From Paracoccus aurantiacus (GTDB lineage: Bacteria > Pseudomonadota > Alphaproteobacteria > Rhodobacterales > Rhodobacteraceae), in contig NZ_VOPL01000001.1 in assembly GCF_007993065.1 (NCBI RefSeq), forward strand, positions 744,001 to 808,000: 64,000 nt of DNA, in the 5' to 3' direction. Both the position numbers and the translations under genes were made by a program. This document shows, piece after piece, positions 29,646-38,507 of the stretch. Numbering within the stretch: position 1 is the first letter of the stretch; each line of letters begins with the position of its first letter. The notes under the pieces were generated by a model. The model did no database searches, had not been told where the DNA came from, and worked only from the letters and a program-made list of their open reading frames with translations.

Positions 29646-32600
29646 TCACATCACCAGCGGCTTGCGGTTTTGAATGTGGCGCACCACCAGCTTGCGCGCC
29701 ATCCGCCCCGAGGCGAGTTCGCGCGCCGCGACGGGCGCCTCGGTCTGCGTTTCCAGCTCCGGGAAGATCGCGAAGATTTCCTCGACCGCCGCGGGGCCGA
29801 CCGATTTCAGCGCCTCTGCCCCGGTATAGAGCGATTCCGATGCCGCCCCGTTCGCCCGCACGATCTGGTGGTCGTCGAACAGGAAGTGGACATAGCTCAC
29901 CTCCGGAAGGTCATCGGCCACGTCGATCCCGTCAAGCTGGCAAAGCTGGCGGGCCGCGACCAGAACCTCCATCGCGCCGAACATCTTCATCGCGATTTTC
30001 GAACGCACCAGCATCCGGTGCTGCGGCGAGACGATCAGATCCGCCTCGGGCAGCCCGGCCCCGAGCGCACCCTTGCGAATGCGGATCGGGCGCAGCTTCG
30101 GATTGGCGTCAAGCGCCGCCTGATCCAGCACCCGCCGCCCGATCCAGCGGATCGCCTGCAGCCCGGCATCGCGGGTCTGGACCAGATCGCCCACCGCAAG
30201 ATCGCCGGCCGCAACCTCTCCTGCCGCGGTGCGGATCAGGGCGTCAGAACCGAAGCAGATCACATTGGTGTTGTCATGCGTCAGATCGCCGCCCGCAACC
30301 GCCGCGCCGCCGTTCTGGATGGTGACCGTATAACCCGTGACGTCGTCCAGCACCCCATCCGCCTGGTCGGCGCGCAGCCATTGCAGCGGGTTGTTATAGG
30401 TGTCGTCACCATTTGCCGCAGCGGCAGCGTTATAGGTGGCCAGATTGGCGTCGTTATAATAGCCGCTGAGGTCAACGAAATCGTTGTCGGTCTGGTCGTC
30501 ATTGTTGAAATTCTGACCGGCGGCAAAGTTGAAATCGCTGATCGTGTCGCCATCGCCCGCGACGAAGGTGTCAAAGCCCTCGCCCCCGGTCAGCAAATCG
30601 GCATCCGCCCCGCCGTCAAGATAATCGCGACCGGTCCCGGCCTGAAGCGTATCCGCCCCGGCACCGCCATTCAGCGTGTCGTTGCCGGAACCGCCGGACA
30701 GGCTGTCATCGCCATATCCACCGGCAAGCGCGTCGTCGCCGGAACCGCCATCCAGCGTGTCATTGCCCGCCATCGAAGCACTGCCGGCAAAGTTGTCGCC
30801 GCGCAAATCGTCATTGCCGTCACCGCCAGAGACAAAGTCATCCTGCGCACCGCCCGCGACGAAATCGTTGCCGCTTTCACCATAAAGCGTGTCGGCGCCG
30901 TCATTGCCCCAGATCGTATCATTCTCGGTCCCGCCATAGGCGATGTCATTGCCCAGCCCGGCGGAAATCGAATCCGCGCCAGAACCGCCAAGGATCGAAT
31001 CGTCGCCGACATTCGCGTTGATCGAATCATTCCCTGCGCCGCCGATAAGCGTGTCATTTTCGGGTTCGGTGCTGGACGCGCCGCCATAGCCACCCTCGAG
31101 CGTGTCGTCGCCGCTGCCCCCGTCGATATAGTCGCTGCCGGTGTTTCCGGTCACGTAGTCGGCGGAATTACCGCCATACAGGAAGTCGCCGCCCGCGCCA
31201 CCAGAGATCGAATCGTTCTGATCGTCACCGTAGATCGTGTCGATTCCGTCACCGCCGGAAATGGTGTCATTCTCGATCCCGCCGCGAATGATGTCATTTC
31301 CAGCCCCGCCGGCAATCGAATCGCTGCCGAAATAGCCGTCAATCGAATCGTCGCCATCGCCACCGTCGACGATGTCGTTGCCGGCACCGGCATCGATCGT
31401 GTCATTGCCCGCGCCGCCAAGCACCGTGTCGTTGCCGTTGCCGCCGATCAGCGAATCCTGTCCGGCGCCGCCTGTCAGGCTGTCATCGCCGTTCTGGCCA
31501 TAGATCGTGTCATCGCCTGCGCCACCGTCCAGCGTGTCGGGCGAGCCATGATCGTAATTCGCCTCGCTTCCATAGATAAGGTCGTTGCCGTCCTGGCCAT
31601 AGACGTAATCGTTCTGCCCACCGCCCCACAGCGTGTCATCGCCCAGACCGCCATAAATCGTGTCGATATTCCAGCTGCCGCTGATGAAGTCCGAACCGTC
31701 GCCACCGTCCAGTACGTCGTTGCCATTCAGGCCGGTCAGCGTGTCGTTACCCGCGCCGCCATACAGCGTGTCATCGCCAAGGCCGCCGTCCAGCGTGTCG
31801 TTTCCCGCCTCGCCGCGCAGGACGTCATTGCCATAATCCCCAATGACGGAATCATCGCCCGCGCCGCCAAAGACGGTATCGTTTCCGTCGCCTGCGTCGA
31901 TGATGTCATTGCCTGCAATCGTCGAATCCGACGAGGCCGCGTCGCCGAAGATCTGATCGCTCCCTGACCCGCCAAAAAGGGTGTCGTCGCCCTCCCATCC
32001 CGCGATCAGGTCATTGCCGGCGCCACCGTCAGCGACGTCATTACCTGCGCGCATCTCAAGGCGGTCATCGCCCGCGCCGCCCTCGACCGTGTCGTCACCT
32101 GCATCTGCATCAATCGTATCGTTGCCCGCGCCGCCCTGCGCATAGTCGTTGCCCTGCCCCAGATTGGCGGCATCGGCATAATCACTGCCGGTGAAGCGGT
32201 CACTGCCTCCGCTCATGCGCACATTTGCAGCACCGGCAGAGCCTGACGCATCGATCGTGTCGTCGCCATCCGAGGTCAGGATGGTTTCGATGCCGGTAAA
32301 GCTCGTCGTTGCGGCACTGCCGGTCGTTGTCGAACTTCCCTGCCCGGCCGCGCCGGACAGCAAGACGTAGTTAGGTGCGTTATTGATGAAAACGAGGCTG
32401 TCAGTCCCGGCGCCGCCGCTGATCGTGTCAGCACCCGCCGTATCGGTATCGCGGATCAGGAAGCTGTCATTGCCGTCGCCGCCATCCATGACGTCGCTGC
32501 CGGGCCCGCCGTCGATCTGGTCATTTCCGGCGCCGCCGATCAGGCTGTCATTGCCGTCCTGGCCATAGATGGCGTCGTTGCCATTTCCGCCGTCGATGGT

Positions 32601-32741
32601 GTCGTTGCCCGTCCCTGTCTGGCTGGATGCGCGCGAGCCACCGCCGAACAGTTCGTCATTCCCGTCGCCGCCGGAAATGGAATCGTCGCCGCTGCCGCCG
32701 TTCAGCGTGTCGTTACCTGTCGTGCCAGAGATATTTACCAT
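29646..32741 (-). CDS. RTX-repeat calcium-binding protein with C-terminal Hint domain
   Basis: 1031 residues from ATG 32741 (AGGA 8 bases upstream; an in-frame TTG lies two codons before). Residues from about 5 to 720 are almost entirely RTX nonapeptides of the form GGxGxDx(L/I/S)x. These fold as calcium-filled beta-rolls and carry the type I secretion signal context. From about residue 827 (VICFGSDALIRTAAGEVAAG, AVGDLVQTRD, SPQHRMLVRS) there is a Hint_2 (Hedgehog/intein) domain, as in many Rhodobacterales secreted proteins. No adhesin, protease or lipase domain is visible. No type I secretion genes adjoin it. Likely a secreted surface or matrix protein; the role of Hint is unknown. Confidence 0.9.
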   Translation of the reverse strand: MVNISGTTGNDTLNGGSGDDSISGGDGNDELFGGGSRASSQTGTGNDTIDGGNGNDAIYGQDGNDSLIGGAGNDQIDGGPGSDVMDGGDGNDSFLIRDTDTAGADTISGGAGTDSLVFINNAPNYVLLSGAAGQGSSTTTGSAATTSFTGIETILTSDGDDTIDASGSAGAANVRMSGGSDRFTGSDYADAANLGQGNDYAQGGAGNDTIDADAGDDTVEGGAGDDRLEMRAGNDVADGGAGNDLIAGWEGDDTLFGGSGSDQIFGDAASSDSTIAGNDIIDAGDGNDTVFGGAGDDSVIGDYGNDVLRGEAGNDTLDGGLGDDTLYGGAGNDTLTGLNGNDVLDGGDGSDFISGSWNIDTIYGGLGDDTLWGGGQNDYVYGQDGNDLIYGSEANYDHGSPDTLDGGAGDDTIYGQNGDDSLTGGAGQDSLIGGNGNDTVLGGAGNDTIDAGAGNDIVDGGDGDDSIDGYFGSDSIAGGAGNDIIRGGIENDTISGGDGIDTIYGDDQNDSISGGAGGDFLYGGNSADYVTGNTGSDYIDGGSGDDTLEGGYGGASSTEPENDTLIGGAGNDSINANVGDDSILGGSGADSISAGLGNDIAYGGTENDTIWGNDGADTLYGESGNDFVAGGAQDDFVSGGDGNDDLRGDNFAGSASMAGNDTLDGGSGDDALAGGYGDDSLSGGSGNDTLNGGAGADTLQAGTGRDYLDGGADADLLTGGEGFDTFVAGDGDTISDFNFAAGQNFNNDDQTDNDFVDLSGYYNDANLATYNAAAAANGDDTYNNPLQWLRADQADGVLDDVTGYTVTIQNGGAAVAGGDLTHDNTNVICFGSDALIRTAAGEVAAGDLAVGDLVQTRDAGLQAIRWIGRRVLDQAALDANPKLRPIRIRKGALGAGLPEADLIVSPQHRMLVRSKIAMKMFGAMEVLVAARQLCQLDGIDVADDLPEVSYVHFLFDDHQIVRANGAASESLYTGAEALKSVGPAAVEEIFAIFPELETQTEAPVAARELASGRMARKLVVRHIQNRKPLVM
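30580..32725 (-). repeat. DNA-level tandem repeats encoding RTX nonapeptides
   Basis: Dozens of imperfect 27-base units (on the plus strand recurring cgtgtcatc/gttgcc-gccgcc blocks) encode the GGxGxD repeats. The array occupies about 2.1 kb and would be prone to copy-number change by recombination. The units are too short and too diverged to be CRISPR. Confidence 0.85.
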
Positions 32742-32903
32742 CGACAATTTCCTTCACAAACCTGCACGGGACCGAGGTTCAGCGTCGCAGTCGCGCGGGC
32801 GGGTGGAGGCCGCTTCTGCTGCGCCAAAGACCGGCAAGCCGTGCTTGCGCCCATAAGCGGACGCTACGGGACCGCGTAGGTCCTGCCAATCGCGTTTGCA
32901 ATA

Positions 32904-32962
32904 TTTATGTCCATAAAATGGCGTATAACGTGGGGATACGCAGAGATGTCTGCGCGTATCCC
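32904..32962 (-). promoter_or_regulatory. Inverted repeats in the AT-richer region upstream of the RTX gene
   Basis: In the 273 bases between the GNAT stop and the RTX start there is a 14-base palindrome TTTATGTCCATAAA (32904-32917). A long inverted repeat follows, gggatacgc / gcgtatccc (32933-32941 and 32954-32962). The surrounding 60 bases are distinctly AT-richer than the window. The second repeat may terminate the GNAT transcript or form a leader hairpin; the first looks like a regulator site. Confidence 0.5.
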
Positions 32963-33014
32963 GCATTGCCTCGGCAAGTTCATAGCGGCAAGTTAACCGT
33001 TTGGTTGCAAGAAC

Positions 33015-33485
33015 TTATTCCTGCAAATCCAGCCGCATGTAAAAACTCATCGGATCGGCGCGGTAATTCCCGAACGGGGGGCATTCGCGGAAACCGGCAC
33101 GCGCATATAGCGAACGCGCCGGGGCGAAACTGGGCTGCGCGCCGGTTTCGAGGCTGATCGCCACCGCATTTCGACGCCGTGCCTCGTCTATCAGCGCGGA
33201 CAGAAGCCGCCGCGACGCGCCGGTGCCGCGCGCTTCCTGAAGGACATGCATCGACTTCAGTTCGACTGTGCCGTCGCCAAGTTGCTTCAGCGCACCCATT
33301 GCGACGGGCCGCCCGCGGTCGCGCAACACAAGAAAACTGAACTCTTCACCGACCAAGGCAGAGCGATCCAGCATATGGATGGATTCCGGCGGCGTGTCGG
33401 CGTGGCAATGTGCGTGATGACGCGCGAACAGGAGGTCCAGATCGCCGTCCAGAGGGCTTTCAGCCGCGACGGTCAGTGCGTCCAT
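33015..33485 (-). CDS. GNAT-family N-acetyltransferase
   Basis: 156 residues from ATG 33485, inside the last codons of the complex I subunit gene (13-base overlap in another frame). The acetyl-CoA-binding motif [23 protein letters not shown] lies at about residues 81-103 (Q/RxxGxG/A pattern). [19 protein letters not shown] is the usual C-terminal GNAT strand-helix. It resembles the small YjgM/YjaB-like branch (LDRSAL...[15 protein letters not shown]). The substrate cannot be told from sequence. Confidence 0.9.
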   Translation of the reverse strand: MDALTVAAESPLDGDLDLLFARHHAHCHADTPPESIHMLDRSALVGEEFSFLVLRDRGRPVAMGALKQLGDGTVELKSMHVLQEARGTGASRRLLSALIDEARRRNAVAISLETGAQPSFAPARSLYARAGFRECPPFGNYRADPMSFYMRLDLQE

Positions 33486-33784
33486 GGCGCGATGCGGTCG
33501 CTCGCGAAATTCTCGCCATATCCGCGCGCGCGGACGTTCTGGCCGCGCGTCTGCGGCTGGCTGACCGAATAGTCCAGCCCCTTCTCGCGGGCATAGGCCT
33601 CTGCCTCCTCGCGGGTGGCAAAGCGCAGGCGGACCTGCGACTGCGTATCGTCGGAACTGGTCCAACCCATCAGCGGGTCAATATCGCGCTTGTCCGCCTG
33701 CGGATATTCCAGCACCCACAGTTTCGTGCGCGCCGTTCCGGATTGCATCGCGTTGCGGGCTGGCTGGTAAATGCGGACGCGCAT
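33473..33784 (-). CDS. NADH-quinone oxidoreductase accessory subunit, NDUFS4-like
   Basis: 103 residues of the ETC complex I subunit (NDUFS4/AQDQ, 18 kDa) family. ARIYQPAR-type start ([16 protein letters not shown]), [26 protein letters not shown] and [12 protein letters not shown] match the conserved core. Alphaproteobacterial complex I is known to contain this supernumerary subunit, usually encoded away from the nuo operon, as here. It is translationally coupled to the acetyltransferase gene. Confidence 0.92.
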   Translation of the reverse strand: MRVRIYQPARNAMQSGTARTKLWVLEYPQADKRDIDPLMGWTSSDDTQSQVRLRFATREEAEAYAREKGLDYSVSQPQTRGQNVRARGYGENFASDRIAPWTH

Positions 33785-34012
33785 GGCTGTGTTCCCGTAA
33801 TTTCACTTACCTTCTATATCCCCCAACGCGCCGAAGCGTGCAAGACCCGGCTGGATCGGCAGCGTCCGGGCCACGCGCGAGGCCCCGACGCCCCGGTCCC
33901 GTTCTGTATGTCTGCTTCAGGTCCTCCCTGAACAGAGGTCGCAGTTCGCGACCTGGCCCCTTGCATCGCGGCGGGGAATGGCCAGATTGGGGACCGGAAC
34001 AAAGGTGAAACC
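33785..34012. other. Intergenic region between the complex I subunit gene and uvrB
   Basis: 228 bases between two divergent genes; it must hold both promoters. I see no convincing LexA box (GTTC-N7-GTTC, the alphaproteobacterial form) or hairpin. The aaaggtg at 34001-34007 serves as Shine-Dalgarno for uvrB. Confidence 0.5.
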
Positions 34013-36199
34013 ATGGGCCATAACAATACCAACGCTCCTGTCGCACGCTTCGCTGAAGTCACCCGCCCCAAGCTGGAAGGCGGGCGGCGCTTCGTGATGC
34101 AGTCGGAATTCAAGCCCGCGGGCGACCAGCCGACGGCGATTGCAGAGCTTTCGCAGGGCGTGGTGGACGGAGAGCGCGATCAGGTTCTGCTGGGCGCGAC
34201 CGGCACCGGCAAGACCTATACCATGGCGAAAGTGATCGAACAGACGCAGCGCCCGGCCATCATCCTTGCCCCGAACAAGACGCTGGCCGCGCAGCTCTAT
34301 GGCGAGTTCAAGGGCTTCTTCCCGGATAACGCGGTCGAATATTTCGTCAGCTATTATGACTATTACCAGCCCGAGGCCTATGTGCCGCGTTCCGATACCT
34401 ATATCGAAAAGGAATCGCAGATAAACGAGGCGATCGACCGGATGCGCCACTCTGCCACGCGGGCGCTTCTGGAACGCGACGATGTGATCATCGTGGCCTC
34501 GGTCAGCTGCATTTACGGCATCGGCTCGGTCGAAACCTATTCGGCGATGACTCAGGACATGATCGTGGGCCAGATGTACGATCAGCGCGAGTTCATCGGG
34601 CAACTGGTGGCGCAGCAATATCGCCGCCTTGACGCTGCATTTCAGCGCGGTGGCTTCCGCGTGCGCGGCGATGTGGTCGAGGTCTGGCCCGCCCACCTTG
34701 AGGACCGGGCCTGGCGGTTCGACTTCTTCGGGCCGGAGCTGGAAAAGATCACCGAATTCGACCCGCTCACGGGCGCAAAGACGGACGATTTCAAACAGAT
34801 CCGCATCTATGCGAACAGCCACTACGTGACCCCGCGCCCGACGATGCAGCAGGCCATAAAGGGCATCAAGGAGGAGCTTCGCATCCGCCTTGGACAGCTG
34901 AATGACGAGGGCAAGCTGCTGGAAGCGCAGCGGCTGGAACAACGCACGAATTTCGATCTGGAAATGCTGGAAGCCACCGGCGTCTGCAACGGGATCGAGA
35001 ACTATTCGCGTTATCTGACCGGCCGCGCGCCGGGCGAGCCGCCGCCGACATTGTTCGAGTTCATTCCCGATAACGCCATTGTTTTTGCTGATGAAAGCCA
35101 TGTCAGCGTTCCGCAGATCGGCGGTATGTATCGGGGCGACTACCGGCGCAAGTTCACGCTTGCCGAACACGGGTTCCGCCTGCCCTCCTGCATGGATAAC
35201 CGCCCCCTCAAGTTCGAGGAATGGGATGCCATGCGCACCCAGTCGGTGTTCGTCTCTGCGACACCGAAAGAGTGGGAGCTGGATCAGACCGGCGGCGTCT
35301 TTGTCGAACAGGTCATCCGGCCCACCGGCCTGCTGGACCCGCAGGTCGAAATCCGCCCCGTGGACATGCAGGTCGATGACCTGCTGGACGAGGTGCGCAA
35401 GGTCACTGCGAAGGGCTATCGCACGCTCGTCACCACGCTGACCAAGCGCATGGCCGAAGACCTGACCGAATACCTCCACGAGCAGGGCATCAAGGTCCGC
35501 TACATGCACAGCGACATCGACACCATCGAGCGGATCGAGATCCTTCGCGATCTGCGCCTTGGCGCATTTGACGTGCTTGTGGGCATCAACCTGTTGCGCG
35601 AAGGGCTCGATATTCCCGAATGCGGTCTGGTTGCCATTCTGGATGCGGATAAGGAAGGCTTCCTGCGCTCGGAAACCTCTCTGATCCAGACCATCGGTCG
35701 GGCAGCGCGCAACGCGGATGGGCGTGTCATCCTGTATGCCGATCACATGACCGGCAGCATGGAACGCGCGATAGCCGAGACGGATCGGCGGCGTGCCAAG
35801 CAGATGGCATATAACGAAGAACATGGCATCACGCCGCAGACGGTTCGCAAGAATGTCGAAGATGTGCTGGCCGGCCTTTGGCAGGGCGACACCGACCAGT
35901 CGCGGATCACCACCAAGGTCGACAAGCCCATGGTGGGCGCGAACCTCGCCGCGCATCTGGACGCGCTGCGCGCGCAGATGCGCAAGGCCGCCGAGAATCT
36001 GGAGTTCGAGGAAGCCGCCCGACTGCGCGACGAGGTCAAGCGGCTGGAAGCGGTCGAGCTGGCCGTGGCAGACGATCCGCTGGCGCGCCAGTCCGCAGTC
36101 GAACAGGCGGCTGAAGATGCGGTGAAGGCGTCCGGTCGATCCAGCGCGGGGCGCGCCGGGCAGCGTGGCGGAAACAAGCGGTCGAAGCGGCGGCGTTAG
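34013..36199 (+). CDS. uvrB: Excinuclease ABC subunit B
   Basis: 728 residues; the damage-verifying helicase of nucleotide excision repair. Walker [11 protein letters not shown] at residues 61-70, the beta-hairpin [22 protein letters not shown] near 115, DESHVS near 360, and helicase motif [15 protein letters not shown] near 563. The UVR (UvrC-binding) motif [18 protein letters not shown] is at the C-terminus, followed by a basic tail ending KRSKRRR. About 30 residues precede the usual [14 protein letters not shown] start. Confidence 0.98.
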   Translation: MGHNNTNAPVARFAEVTRPKLEGGRRFVMQSEFKPAGDQPTAIAELSQGVVDGERDQVLLGATGTGKTYTMAKVIEQTQRPAIILAPNKTLAAQLYGEFKGFFPDNAVEYFVSYYDYYQPEAYVPRSDTYIEKESQINEAIDRMRHSATRALLERDDVIIVASVSCIYGIGSVETYSAMTQDMIVGQMYDQREFIGQLVAQQYRRLDAAFQRGGFRVRGDVVEVWPAHLEDRAWRFDFFGPELEKITEFDPLTGAKTDDFKQIRIYANSHYVTPRPTMQQAIKGIKEELRIRLGQLNDEGKLLEAQRLEQRTNFDLEMLEATGVCNGIENYSRYLTGRAPGEPPPTLFEFIPDNAIVFADESHVSVPQIGGMYRGDYRRKFTLAEHGFRLPSCMDNRPLKFEEWDAMRTQSVFVSATPKEWELDQTGGVFVEQVIRPTGLLDPQVEIRPVDMQVDDLLDEVRKVTAKGYRTLVTTLTKRMAEDLTEYLHEQGIKVRYMHSDIDTIERIEILRDLRLGAFDVLVGINLLREGLDIPECGLVAILDADKEGFLRSETSLIQTIGRAARNADGRVILYADHMTGSMERAIAETDRRRAKQMAYNEEHGITPQTVRKNVEDVLAGLWQGDTDQSRITTKVDKPMVGANLAAHLDALRAQMRKAAENLEFEEAARLRDEVKRLEAVELAVADDPLARQSAVEQAAEDAVKASGRSSAGRAGQRGGNKRSKRRR

Positions 36200-36206
36200 G
36201 CGTCGC

Positions 36207-36479
36207 TTACCAGCACTCGACCTTCTGGACCCAGCCCTTGTCATCGACGAACACGTTCAGGCGGGCGGCGTTGTAATCCTCGGTCAGGGCAGCGCCGGGT
36301 TGCGCGATGCGATGGGGCAGACCGGGCGGAAGCCGGAACTCACCGATATTTCGCCCGACCATGACATCATATTCTGGCCCGCAGCGGTTCGGGAAGCCCG
36401 GCGTCGGGGCCGGCCCCTGCGTCGGTTCGGTGCAACCCGTCAGGGCCAATGCTGGAACAAGTGGCAAAAGCAGTCGCAT
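36207..36479 (-). CDS. Lipoprotein, I78-type peptidase-inhibitor family
   Basis: 90 residues from ATG 36479, chosen because GGA sits 8 bases upstream; the ATG at 36488 has no spaced Shine-Dalgarno. Lipobox LALTGC near residue 16. The mature part CGPEYDVMVGRNI, RLPPGLPHRIAQPGAALTEDYNAARLNVFVDDKGWVQKVECW follows the I78/YfaZ pattern (CGA...G...PG..R...PG...T.D....RLN...D..G.I..V.C). Predicted serine-peptidase inhibitor in the periplasm. Convergent with uvrB, only 7 bases apart. Confidence 0.82.
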   Translation of the reverse strand: MRLLLPLVPALALTGCTEPTQGPAPTPGFPNRCGPEYDVMVGRNIGEFRLPPGLPHRIAQPGAALTEDYNAARLNVFVDDKGWVQKVECW

Positions 36480-36602
36480 TGGAAACATCCTTTTTTCCAA
36501 GCAGACAGCGCCCCGTCCCATCCGTCAATAAAGCTTGCGGGATTGTGACGCATCCGTGAGGGGTGGGGCCGCGTTACCCGCAGAACCATTGACGGAGAAA
36601 CC

Positions 36603-36914
36603 ATGTCCCCGAAACTGATCGCTGCCCTGACCGTCCCGATCGCGCTGTGTGCAACCCTGCCCGCATATTCGTCTTCCGAAGATGCGTGGGAGGAGTTCCG
36701 CACCGCTGTCAAAACCGAATGCGAAAAACTGGTCGAGATGCCGGATGACGCGACGCTTGAAACCGAAGTGAACCCGTTCGGGTCCGAAAAATTCGGCGCG
36801 GCACTGATGACTGTGACGCTGGCCGATGACAGCGCCGACCGGATGATCTGCATCTATGACAAGCAGGACAAAACGGCCGAACTGACCGCCCCTTTCGCGG
36901 CAGGCCCGCATTAG
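36603..36914 (+). CDS. Small secreted protein of unknown function
   Basis: 103 residues with a signal peptide (MSPKLIAALTVPIALCATLPAYS) and GGAG 5 bases before the ATG. The mature part is acidic with two Cys (KTECEKL and RMICIYD) that may form a disulfide. I recognise no family. It is transcribed opposite to the two I78-type genes that flank it. Confidence 0.75.
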   Translation: MSPKLIAALTVPIALCATLPAYSSSEDAWEEFRTAVKTECEKLVEMPDDATLETEVNPFGSEKFGAALMTVTLADDSADRMICIYDKQDKTAELTAPFAAGPH

Positions 36915-36938
36915 AAAAAGGGCGGCCTGCGCCGCCCC
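36915..36938 (-). terminator. Intrinsic terminator of the second I78-type gene
   Basis: Minus strand: stem gggcggc / gccgccc with a 4-base loop followed by TTTTTC, 8 bases after the stop of the leftward gene. In the plus direction there is no T-run. Confidence 0.8.
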
Positions 36939-36945
36939 CATCCTA

Positions 36946-37248
36946 TCAGCCGCAGCTGACCTTCACGAGCGTCCCGCTGCGGTCATATTCAAAGTTGATC
37001 CGCGTCGGCGACAGATCCATCGTGACCGGATCGCCGGTGCGATAATCGCGGGCGACCGTGCCAGCCGGCAACGAGATCGCGGGCGACTTCTGACCGACAT
37101 ATTGCTGATACGCCGATGCGCCGCAGGCATCACCGGGTGTGGCAACGGCCTCGGCATCTGGGATAACGACGTCGTCGCTGGTATCGACGGAACAGGCCAG
37201 CAGCGCCAGCGGCGCAGCAAGAATGGCAATCTTGTTCAGTGAAATCAT
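36946..37248 (-). CDS. Lipoprotein, I78-type peptidase-inhibitor family (second copy)
   Basis: 100 residues from ATG 37248. Lipobox ALLACS. Mature core CGASAYQQYVGQKSPAISLPAG, VARDYRTGDPVTMDLSPTRINFEYDRSGTLVKVSCG: a clearer I78 match than the neighbouring copy, including the VTMD and R(I/L)N..D..G..V.V.C signatures. The two proteins are diverged, so the duplication is old. Confidence 0.85.
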   Translation of the reverse strand: MISLNKIAILAAPLALLACSVDTSDDVVIPDAEAVATPGDACGASAYQQYVGQKSPAISLPAGTVARDYRTGDPVTMDLSPTRINFEYDRSGTLVKVSCG

Positions 37249-37354
37249 GGCTTTCCCCTTTAGTCCTCCAATATCGCAGGTTGCCCACGCCGTCAGCATC
37301 GGCGCGCACCTTGCTGCCAGCAAAAGTCGCAGGACAAACAAAAGTTCCGGCGGC

Positions 37355-37990
37355 TCACTCGAAGGCGGCCAGGACTTCGTCGGTCAGCAGATCCAGTTCA
37401 TCGCGAGCGGGCTTGGCATCGCTGCGTTCGCAGACCGCCAGACCCTGACCCAGCGTTTCCGCATAGGCGACGCGGTTCCCGATCTGCACGTCTGCCACAC
37501 TCGCCCCCAATTCGGCGGCACCTTGCGCCACTTCGGCGCCAAGCCGCGTGTTGGGGCGGGCGCGGTTCATGACGACAAGAACCGGCGCCTTTTCGCGCCG
37601 CGCCAGATCGAGCACGCCTTCCGTGGCCCAAAGATCGACCTGACTTGACGCAACGGGCACGACAACCAGATCGGCTGCGCGCAATGCCGGGCGCAGGTCA
37701 CTGTCGATTTTCGGCGGCGTGTCGATGATGACCGCGTCAAAACGCTTCTTCAGCTTTTCGCTTTCGTAGGATGCGCCCCACGCGGATGAGGTGGAAAATT
37801 CCAGCTCGTCATCCTCGCCCTTGCGACCCAGCCGCTCGATATACCAGCGCCCCAGACTGCCCTGCGGGTCGGTATCAATCAGCGCCACGCTCAGCCCGCG
37901 CTGGCGCAGCGCTATGGCCAGATTGACAGCGAGCGTTGTCTTGCCCGAGCCGCCCTTCTGCTGGGCCACGGTAATGATACGTCCGGCCAT
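37355..37990 (-). CDS. ParA/MinD-family ATPase (orphan)
   Basis: 211 residues. Deviant Walker A QQKGGSGKTTLAVNLA at residues 10-24, switch I IDTDPQGSLGRW near residue 39 (D40), and IDTPPKIDSDLRPALRAADLVVVPV around Walker B. This is the small ParA type without an N-terminal DNA-binding domain, as used for positioning protein clusters (PpfA/ParC-like) or in chromosome/plasmid segregation. No parB gene or parS sites are adjacent, which favours the orphan positioning role. Confidence 0.88.
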   Translation of the reverse strand: MAGRIITVAQQKGGSGKTTLAVNLAIALRQRGLSVALIDTDPQGSLGRWYIERLGRKGEDDELEFSTSSAWGASYESEKLKKRFDAVIIDTPPKIDSDLRPALRAADLVVVPVASSQVDLWATEGVLDLARREKAPVLVVMNRARPNTRLGAEVAQGAAELGASVADVQIGNRVAYAETLGQGLAVCERSDAKPARDELDLLTDEVLAAFE

Positions 37991-38066
37991 TTTGTCCCCT
38001 GACTATCCCTGCTGCGCCGATCCTAGCGAGGCATATATGGCTTTGCACGGCCTTTCTGCACCTAGA

Positions 38067-38390
38067 TCATGTGTTATAGACGCTTTGCACCTCGTACATC
38101 ACCGGCTCGAAGCTGCGGCAGAGCTGGTTGATGACGCGATTACGCTCTCGCATCTCTGGTGTGCGAAGCATGGCCTGATAATCGGTGCGCGCATTCCATT
38201 GCGAATAGGTCGCGATCCGGGTCTGGGCATCGTTCAGATGGACAGCGCCGCCGATGAAGCCGGGTTGCTGGCTGATGACCTCGGCCCATGCGGCGGTCAG
38301 CGCATCCAGCAGGTCGTGGGCGGTGCCCGGCGTCACCTCGAACGTGGTGATGACGGTCTGACCGTCGAAGTCGTCGCGAATCTGGGGCAT
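38067..38390 (-). CDS. ABM-domain (antibiotic biosynthesis monooxygenase-like) protein
   Basis: 107 residues from ATG 38390. A dimeric alpha+beta-barrel pattern: VITTFEVTPGTAHDLLDALTAAWAEVISQQPGFIGGAVHLN, then IATYSQWNARTDYQAML. This is the ABM fold, shared by small monooxygenases and by proteins of unknown activity. Divergent from the dipeptidase gene with 117 bases between. Confidence 0.82.
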   Translation of the reverse strand: MPQIRDDFDGQTVITTFEVTPGTAHDLLDALTAAWAEVISQQPGFIGGAVHLNDAQTRIATYSQWNARTDYQAMLRTPEMRERNRVINQLCRSFEPVMYEVQSVYNT

Positions 38391-38507
38391 CTGGCTCTCC
38401 GTCGGCTTGTCTGCGGGGTCAGCCTGCCACGGATCGGCGCGCGCGCAAAGCGGCTTGCGAGCCGCGACCACCCGCCGCAGGATGCGCCAAACATGAAGGA
38501 GCCCGCC

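Noticed and set aside
29568..31967. 799-codon repetitive open frame antisense to the RTX gene, rich in Val/Ile/Ala
   Set aside because: Its regularity is only the complement of the GGxGxD codons; the minus-strand reading gives real RTX and Hint domains, a start with Shine-Dalgarno and a terminator.
30580..32725. Regularly spaced short DNA repeats that could suggest a CRISPR array
   Set aside because: Units are adjacent 27-base codons for RTX nonapeptides, without spacers, and no cas genes exist in the window.
33917..36244. 775-codon open frame antisense to uvrB
   Set aside because: Entirely opposite a full-length UvrB; composition is that of a reverse-strand shadow.
37355..37990. ParA as evidence of a plasmid or replication origin
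   Set aside because: No parB, parS, repABC or DnaA boxes nearby, and the neighbours are chromosomal housekeeping genes.
37791..38507. Long upstream extension of the dipeptidase frame
   Set aside because: It runs opposite the ABM gene and the 5' part of the parA gene, and a good Shine-Dalgarno sits before 38508.
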